Below, piece after piece: positions 58,816-64,000 of a DNA stretch of 64,000 bases. The stretch comes from Nocardioides sp. Kera G14. Its GTDB lineage: Bacteria > Actinomycetota > Actinomycetes > Propionibacteriales > Nocardioidaceae. Under the pieces are notes generated by a model. The model searched no databases, was not told the origin of the DNA, and saw nothing but the letters and a program-made list of their open reading frames with translations. The stretch spans positions 1,364,001 through 1,428,000 of the forward strand of contig NZ_CP085839.1 in the NCBI RefSeq assembly GCF_020715565.1, read 5' to 3'. The first letter of the stretch is position 1. Each line of letters begins with the position of its first letter. Both the position numbers and the translations under genes were made by a program.

Positions 58816-61800
58816 TCACGCCTCGATGCCGTCTTCCAGGTCGCCCTCGACGTCGAGGTAGACCTGCTGCATGGCGGCGAGGGTCTCGGCGTCCGGCTCG
58901 GCCCACAGTCCGCGGTCGGCGGCCTCGTGGAGCCGCTCGACGATGCCGCGCAGCGCCCACGGGTTCGACTTCTTCAGGAACTCCTGGTTGGTCTCGTCCA
59001 GGACGTACTCACTCGCGAGCTTCTCGTACATCCAGTCGTGCACGACGCCCGCCGTGGCGTCGAAGCCGAAGAGATAGTCGACGGTCGCGGCCAGCTCGAA
59101 GGCGCCCTTGTAGCCGTGCCGCTGCATGGCCGCGATCCAACGTGGGTTCACCACGCGGGCGCGGAACACGCGGGCGGTCTCCTCGGACAGGGTCCGGGTG
59201 CGGATCGCATCGGGGCTGGTCGAGTCACCGACGTACGCCTTCGGGTCGGACCCGGTGAGTGCGCGCACCGTGGCGACCATGCCGCCGTGGTACTGGAAGT
59301 AGTCGTCGGAGTCGGCGATGTCGTGCTCGGCGGAGTCGACGTTCTTGGCCGCGACCTTGATCCGGCGGTAGTTGGAGCGCATGTCGTCCGCGGCGGGTAC
59401 GCCGTCGAGCTCGCGGCCGTAGGCGAATCCGCCCCAGGCCGTGTAGACCTCGGCGAGATCCTCGTCGGAGCGCCACGTGCCCGACTCGATGACCTGGAGG
59501 ATGCCGGCACCGTAGGAGCCGGGCTTGGAACCGAAGATCCGGGTGGACGCGCGTCGGGCGTCGCCGTGCTCGGCGAGGTCGGCCTGATAGTTCACCCTGA
59601 CGAAGTTCTGCTCGGCGGGCTCGTCCAGCCCGGCGACCATCTTCACGGCGTCGTCGAGCATCGCGACGACGTGCGGGAAGGCGTCGCGGAAGAAGCCGGA
59701 GATGCGCACGGTGACATCGATCCGCGGTCGCGCCAGCTCGTCCAGCGGCACGACGTGCAGTCGGCTCACTCGACGGGACGCCTCGTCCCACTCGGGACGG
59801 ACGCCGAGCAGTGCGAGCACCTCGGCCACGTCGTCGCCGCTCGTGCGCATGGCCGACGTGCCCCACACCGAGAGGCCCACCGAGGTCGGGTAGTCGCCGG
59901 TCTCCTCGACGTACTTCTCGACGAGCGAGTCGGCCATCGCCTGACCGGTCTCCCATGCGAGACGGGACGGCACCGCGCGCGGGTCGACGGTGTAGAAGTT
60001 GCGGCCGGTGGGCAGCACGTTGACCAGGCCGCGCAGCGGCGATCCGCTCGGTCCGGCGGGAACGAAGCCGCCGTCGAGCGCGTGCAGTACGGCGTCGAGC
60101 TCGTCGGTCGTGCGAGCGAGTCGCGGCACCACCTGCTCGGCGGCGAAGGTCAGGACCTGCTGGACGGCGGGGTCGTCGTGGAGATCCGGCGCGATGGAGG
60201 CGTCCCAGCCGGCGGCCTCCATCCGCTCGATCAGCTCACGTGCGCGGGTCTCGGCCTCGTCGACGGCGCTGAGATCGGCGCCGTCCTTGAGGCCCAGTGC
60301 GGCACGGAGGCCGGGCACGGCGTTGCCCACGCCGCCCCAGACCTGCGCGGCGCGCAGGATCGAGAGCACGAGGTTGACCCGCGCCTCGCCGCTCGGCGCT
60401 GCGCCGAGCACATGAAGGCCGTCGCGGATCTGCGCATCCTTGATCTCGCACAGCCAGCCGTCGACGTGGAGCAGGAAGTCGTCGAACTCCTCGTCCTCCG
60501 GACGCTCGTCCAGTCCGAGGTCGCGGTGCAGCTCGGCCGCGTGCATCAGCTGCCAGATCTCGCCCCGGATGGCCGGCAGCTTGGCCGGGTCCATCGCCGA
60601 GATCTTGTCGTACTCCTCCAGGAGACCTTCCAGTCGGGCGATGTCGCCGTAGGACTCCGCCCGGGCCATCGGTGGAACGAGGTGGTCGACGATCGTGGCA
60701 TGCGCGCGGCGCTTGGCCTGTGCGCCCTCGCCAGGGTCGTTCACGAGGAAGGGATAGATCAGCGGCATCGAGCCGATCGCGGCGTCCGGGCCGCACGACG
60801 CCGAGAGCGCGGCGGTCTTGCCGGGCAGCCATTCCATCGAGCCGTGCTTGCCGAGGTGGATGACTGCATGAGCCTCGAAACCACCCTTGTCCTTCGGGGC
60901 TTCCAGCCAGCGGTAGGCACCGAGGTAGTGATGGGACGGCGGCAGGTCGGGGTCGTGGTAGATCGCGACCGGGTTCTCGCCGAACCCCCGTGGCGGCTGG
61001 ATCAGGATGACCACGTTGCCGGCACGGAGCGTGGCGAGCACCAGCTCGCCGTCGTCGTTGACGAAGAGGGACCCGGGCGAGGCACCCCACTTCTCGACCA
61101 TCGTCTCGCGCAGGTCTTCGGGAAGGTCGGCCCTCCACGCGTCGTACTCCGCCTTCGAGATGCGGACGTGGGCGTCGGTGAGCTGTGCCGAGGTCAGCCA
61201 CTCCTCGTCCTGCCCGCCGGCGGCGATCAGGGCGTGGATGAGGGCATCGCCGGCCTCGGTGTCGTCGTCGAGATCGAGCAGCGGCAGCACCACGCTGGGA
61301 GTGGACGCAGTGTCGGTGCCGAGGTCGTAGCCGGCGTCGCGCAGTCGGCGCAGCAGCCGGATCGCGGAGACGGGCGTGTCGAGACCGACCGCGTTGCCGA
61401 TCCGGGCGTGCTTGGTGGGGTAGGCCGAGAGGACGAGCGCGAGTCGCTTCTCGGCGTTGGCGGTACGCCGGAGCCGGGCGTGGTTGGCCGCCAGGCGCGC
61501 GACGCGGCCCGCCCGCTCGGGGTCGGCGACGTAGTGCGGCAGACCCTGGTCGTCGATCTCCTTGAACGAGAACGGGCCTGCGCTGATCCGGCCGTCGAAC
61601 TCGGGGATCGCGATCTGGCTGGCGTAGTCCAACGGGCTGACCCCGTCGTCGGAGGCCTCCCACTCGGCGCGGCTGTTCGTCAGGCACAGCCCCTGAAGCA
61701 CGGGGATGTCGAGGGCAGCCATGCGCTCGACGTCCCACGCCTCGTCGTCCCCGCCGGCGCTCGCCGTGGCCGGCACCGAGCCGCCGGCGGCCAGCACGGT

Positions 61801-62436
61801 GACGACGAGTGCGTCGAGAGCGCCGAGTGCCTCGTAGAGGTCGTCGGGCGCCGACCGGAGAGACCCAGCGAAGATCGGTACGCCGACGGCATGACCTGTC
61901 GCGTCGATCGCATCGGCGAGGGCGTGGGCGAAGTCGGTGTTCCCGCTGGCCTGATGTGCGCGGTAATAGAGGACGCCGACTCGCGGGAGGGCCGCGTCGC
62001 TGGCGGTCGGGCGGTCGGCGTACCCCCATGTCGGGATCGTGGCCGGGGGCTCGAAGCCCTCACCGGTGAGCAGGACCGTGTCGGAAAGGAAGGCGTGGAG
62101 CTGGGTCAGGTTGGCGGGGCCGCCCTCGGCGAGGTAGCGATGCGCCTCGGCCGCCACGCCCATCGGCACGGTCGACAGCTCCATCAGCTCCGCGCTCGGC
62201 TGCTGCTCGCCGCCGAGGATCACCAGTGGTGTCCCGTCCTCACGCACCGCTGAAAGACCGGACCAGAGGTCGTGCGGCGACCCGAGGAGACGTACGACGA
62301 CCAGGTCGGCGTTCGCGGTGGCGGCGGCCAGGTCCGCGTCGCTGGCCCGGCTCGGGTTGGCCCAGACAAAGTCGGCCTCGCTCGCGCGTGCGGACAGCAG
62401 GTCGGTGTCGGACGTGGACAACAGGGCGATGCGCAC
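58816..62436 (-). CDS. cobN: Cobaltochelatase large subunit
   Basis: A 1,206-residue CobN/BchH-type protein, of the usual length. Typical segments are LSAYPTKHARIGNAVGLDTPVSA, HLGKHGSMEWLPGKTAALSASCGPDAAIGSMPLIYPFLVNDPGEGAQAKRRAHA (quoted as a locator near residue 560-610), FRDAFPHVVAMLDDAV and the C-terminal FGFDATAGVVHDWMYEKLA. It binds hydrogenobyrinic acid diamide and cobalt. GTG at 62436 follows GGAGGAGG with fair spacing; the frame extends upstream but covers the riboswitch. It starts the cobN-F-Q-K-P operon. Confidence 0.93.
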   Translation of the reverse strand: MRIALLSTSDTDLLSARASEADFVWANPSRASDADLAAATANADLVVVRLLGSPHDLWSGLSAVREDGTPLVILGGEQQPSAELMELSTVPMGVAAEAHRYLAEGGPANLTQLHAFLSDTVLLTGEGFEPPATIPTWGYADRPTASDAALPRVGVLYYRAHQASGNTDFAHALADAIDATGHAVGVPIFAGSLRSAPDDLYEALGALDALVVTVLAAGGSVPATASAGGDDEAWDVERMAALDIPVLQGLCLTNSRAEWEASDDGVSPLDYASQIAIPEFDGRISAGPFSFKEIDDQGLPHYVADPERAGRVARLAANHARLRRTANAEKRLALVLSAYPTKHARIGNAVGLDTPVSAIRLLRRLRDAGYDLGTDTASTPSVVLPLLDLDDDTEAGDALIHALIAAGGQDEEWLTSAQLTDAHVRISKAEYDAWRADLPEDLRETMVEKWGASPGSLFVNDDGELVLATLRAGNVVILIQPPRGFGENPVAIYHDPDLPPSHHYLGAYRWLEAPKDKGGFEAHAVIHLGKHGSMEWLPGKTAALSASCGPDAAIGSMPLIYPFLVNDPGEGAQAKRRAHATIVDHLVPPMARAESYGDIARLEGLLEEYDKISAMDPAKLPAIRGEIWQLMHAAELHRDLGLDERPEDEEFDDFLLHVDGWLCEIKDAQIRDGLHVLGAAPSGEARVNLVLSILRAAQVWGGVGNAVPGLRAALGLKDGADLSAVDEAETRARELIERMEAAGWDASIAPDLHDDPAVQQVLTFAAEQVVPRLARTTDELDAVLHALDGGFVPAGPSGSPLRGLVNVLPTGRNFYTVDPRAVPSRLAWETGQAMADSLVEKYVEETGDYPTSVGLSVWGTSAMRTSGDDVAEVLALLGVRPEWDEASRRVSRLHVVPLDELARPRIDVTVRISGFFRDAFPHVVAMLDDAVKMVAGLDEPAEQNFVRVNYQADLAEHGDARRASTRIFGSKPGSYGAGILQVIESGTWRSDEDLAEVYTAWGGFAYGRELDGVPAADDMRSNYRRIKVAAKNVDSAEHDIADSDDYFQYHGGMVATVRALTGSDPKAYVGDSTSPDAIRTRTLSEETARVFRARVVNPRWIAAMQRHGYKGAFELAATVDYLFGFDATAGVVHDWMYEKLASEYVLDETNQEFLKKSNPWALRGIVERLHEAADRGLWAEPDAETLAAMQQVYLDVEGDLEDGIEA

Positions 62437-62487
62437 GGCGCGCTCCTCCTCCGGGGTTCTCGCCCCGTCGATCGGTCGGATAGACCC

Positions 62488-62585
62488 ACGCGGAGTGTCT
62501 GGCTTCGTCTCCCTCGGACTGAGGGGAGACATCACAGTGGCGGAACCGCCCCGGAGTCGAACCGGGTTCCTGCCTCGCGGGAATG
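62488..62585 (-). promoter_or_regulatory. Cobalamin riboswitch 4 (cobN operon leader, minus strand)
   Basis: Read on the minus strand, this stretch contains GCAGGAACCCGG, CGACTCCGGGGCGGTTCCGCCACTGTGATG and the 3' box CGAAGCCAGACAC, in the order of a cobalamin riboswitch. Its 3' end lies about 50 nt before the cobN GTG. The promoter must lie in the short region shared with the divergent phosphatase gene. Confidence 0.83.
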
Positions 62586-62612
62586 GGGCCAGCGTACGGG
62601 AGAATGCGCGCC

Positions 62613-63191
62613 ATGACGCACCCGGTCTACCTCGTCCGCCACGGGCAGTCGGAGTGGAACGTCCTGCGCCTGACGCAGGGACAGACGCCCCACCCGAGGC
62701 TCACCGAACTCGGCAGGGAGCAGGCCGAGTCGGCGGCCCGGCTGATCGCCGACGATCTTGTAGCCGAAGGCGGGTCGGTGAAGCTCATCGTGACTAGCGA
62801 CCTGGTCCGTGCCGTGGAGACGGCCGAGATCGTCGCTGCACAGCTCGGAGGCGTTATCGCCCACGACGTACGCCTCCGCGAGCAGGGACTCGGCGATCTG
62901 GAGGGACGCGGGTACGACGAGACCTGGTCTGCGGCCGAGGCGTTCGACTGGAGCGACCCGACGCTGCCGATCGCGGGCGGGGAATCGCTGATGGATGTCT
63001 ACGACCGGATGGCCGCTGCTCTCGCTGACCTCGGCTCCCACGGCGTCACGGTTGTGGTCTCGCATGGGGACGCGATCCGCGCTGCGATCGCTCACCTGAA
63101 CGGAGTCAAGCCACACGAGGCCGACTGGGTCGAGGTGCCCAACGGTGCGGTGGCCCGAATCGACGGAGGGGTCGCCTGGCTTGGACAATGA
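62613..63191 (+). CDS. Histidine phosphatase, possibly alpha-ribazole phosphatase (CobC-like)
   Basis: A 192-residue protein of the phosphoglycerate-mutase-like superfamily: LVRHGQSEWN with the catalytic histidine, TSDLVRAVETAEIVAAQL, LREQGLGDLEGRGYDE, and VVVSHGDAIRAAIAHL with the second histidine. Its place beside the cob genes suggests removal of the phosphate from alpha-ribazole phosphate or cobalamin phosphate, but the family is broad. ATG 62613 is used; the ATG at 62604 is in frame. It is divergent from cobN. Confidence 0.8.
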   Translation: MTHPVYLVRHGQSEWNVLRLTQGQTPHPRLTELGREQAESAARLIADDLVAEGGSVKLIVTSDLVRAVETAEIVAAQLGGVIAHDVRLREQGLGDLEGRGYDETWSAAEAFDWSDPTLPIAGGESLMDVYDRMAAALADLGSHGVTVVVSHGDAIRAAIAHLNGVKPHEADWVEVPNGAVARIDGGVAWLGQ

Positions 63192-63195
63192 AGCC

Positions 63196-63954
63196 ATGCC
63201 CGGCGCCACCTTCACTCTCGAACCTGCCGACTTCGTCGGCGTGACGCTCGTCGGCGGCGGCCCCGGAGACGCCGACCTCATCACGGTTGCGGGTCTCAAA
63301 GCGCTCCTCGCCGCGGACGTCGTCATCACCGACCGGCTCGCGCCGCGAGAGCTGCTGGCGGACCTGCCGCCGACCGTCGAGCTGATCGACGTTGCGAAGG
63401 TGCCCCGTAGCCGGTTCACCGCCCAGGAGGACATCAACGGTCTCCTGATCGACCGTGCGCATCAGGGCAAACGTGTGGTGCGGCTCAAGGGCGGCGACAA
63501 CTACGTCTTCGGCCGCGGCTTCGAAGAAGTCCTCGCACTCCAGGAGGCCGGCGTTCCCGTCCGCGTGATCCCCGGCCTGTCCTCGTCGATCGCCGTGCCA
63601 GCGCTCGCCGGCATCCCCGTCACCCATCGTGGTGTCGTCCACGAGTTCACCGTCATCTCCGGCCACATCCCACCCGGCCATCCAGACAGCCTCGTCGACT
63701 GGTCCGCCGTCGCGCGGATGCGCGGCACCGTCGTCCTCCTGATGGCGGTGGAGAATGCCGTCGCGATCGCCGAGGCCCTCGTCGCCGGCGGCCGCTCGAC
63801 CGATCTGCCCGCCGCGGTCGTCGCGGACGGATCGCTTCCGACCGAGCGCGTCGTCCGCACAACCCTCGGTCACCTCGGCAAGGCGATCGAGGCGGAGGGG
63901 ATCCGCCCGCCGGCGATCATCGTGATCGGCGTGGTCGCCAGCCTCGGCCACTGA
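63196..63954 (+). CDS. cobA: Uroporphyrinogen-III C-methyltransferase
   Basis: A 252-residue SUMT: VTLVGGGPGDADLITVAGLKALLAADVVITDRLAPRELL (locator for the first 50 residues), VVRLKGGDNYVFGRGFEEVLAL, PGLSSSIAVPALAGIPVTHRG and GTVVLLMAV. It makes precorrin-2, the entry point for B12 and siroheme. It follows the phosphatase gene by 4 nt and probably shares its transcript. The last 46 bases of the window after it hold nothing recognisable. Confidence 0.92.
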   Translation: MPGATFTLEPADFVGVTLVGGGPGDADLITVAGLKALLAADVVITDRLAPRELLADLPPTVELIDVAKVPRSRFTAQEDINGLLIDRAHQGKRVVRLKGGDNYVFGRGFEEVLALQEAGVPVRVIPGLSSSIAVPALAGIPVTHRGVVHEFTVISGHIPPGHPDSLVDWSAVARMRGTVVLLMAVENAVAIAEALVAGGRSTDLPAAVVADGSLPTERVVRTTLGHLGKAIEAEGIRPPAIIVIGVVASLGH

Positions 63955-64000
63955 CGACCCACCTCGACCGCCCGCTTCCCGACTGTTCAACGGCAACCAA

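Noticed and set aside
58927-62253. A 1,108-codon plus-strand open frame opposite cobN
   Set aside because: It is antisense to a clear cobN over its whole length, has no recognisable domain, and such long frames arise by chance in GC-rich DNA with strong third-position bias.
1-64000. CRISPR arrays, tRNA and rRNA genes
   Set aside because: No spaced direct-repeat array and no convincing cloverleaf or rRNA stretch was seen; the GTTCGAGCTC in the boundary repeat resembles a tRNA T-loop but has no matching arms.

Overview
The window is about 70% GC, densely packed with short 4-nt ATGA/GTGA gene overlaps, and uses many GTG starts. It carries F420-type luciferase-like oxidoreductases, TetR regulators, a Csp-type copper protein and aerobic cobalamin genes arranged as in Actinobacteria. 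The best guess is a Nocardioides-like actinobacterium; this is inferred from gene content and style, not from a marker gene.

Layout. 1-27.5 kb is a mosaic of ordinary accessory and house-keeping genes. It starts with the 5' part of a molybdopterin oxidoreductase whose four FeS-cluster cysteines are all replaced. Next come an aminotransferase with a divergent Lrp regulator, a pyruvate-oxidase-like ThDP enzyme, SDRs, LLM oxidoreductases, an APC permease, a DHA2 exporter with a TetR regulator, and a ZIP transporter. The stretch ends with a divergent Baeyer-Villiger monooxygenase / alcohol dehydrogenase / esterase / TetR cluster sharing one operator. Several genes here are damaged: a GH15 glucoamylase-like gene with a 1-bp frameshift, a methyltransferase lacking its core, and the tail of a deazaflavin nitroreductase.

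27.5-38.4 kb is a defence island. Two related leftward gene-end relics, each ending in a 25-nt direct repeat (22/25 identical) and each followed by a hairpin, bracket it. Inside are a helix-turn-helix/nucleotidyltransferase pair with a 14-bp perfect palindrome at its promoter (toxin-antitoxin-like) and a complete jetA-jetB-jetC-jetD Wadjet anti-plasmid operon of the TIGR02677-TIGR02680 lineage. The Wadjet operon carries two lesions: an in-frame TAG splits the SMC-like jetC and is followed directly by GTG, and an 8-bp tandem duplication frameshifts the nuclease gene jetD.

38.5-64 kb is a nearly continuous aerobic vitamin B12 regulon with four cobalamin riboswitches. Riboswitch 1 leads cobG-cobH-cobIJ-cobM-bluB, with cobL convergent. 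Riboswitch 2 leads a ChlI-ChlD-type chelatase, cobO, a cobB-cobC fusion, cobT, cobS, cbiB and a CbiX/ferredoxin-like gene. Riboswitch 3 leads the cobalt importer genes cbtB-cbtA. Riboswitch 4, on the minus strand, leads cobN-cobF-cobQ-cobK-cobP. A phosphatase and the uroporphyrinogen-III methyltransferase cobA follow on the plus strand. Together these cover cobalt import and the route from uroporphyrinogen III to adenosylcobalamin, including the lower ligand (BluB). One weak point is CobG, which ends before the C-terminal [4Fe-4S] domain usual for the family.
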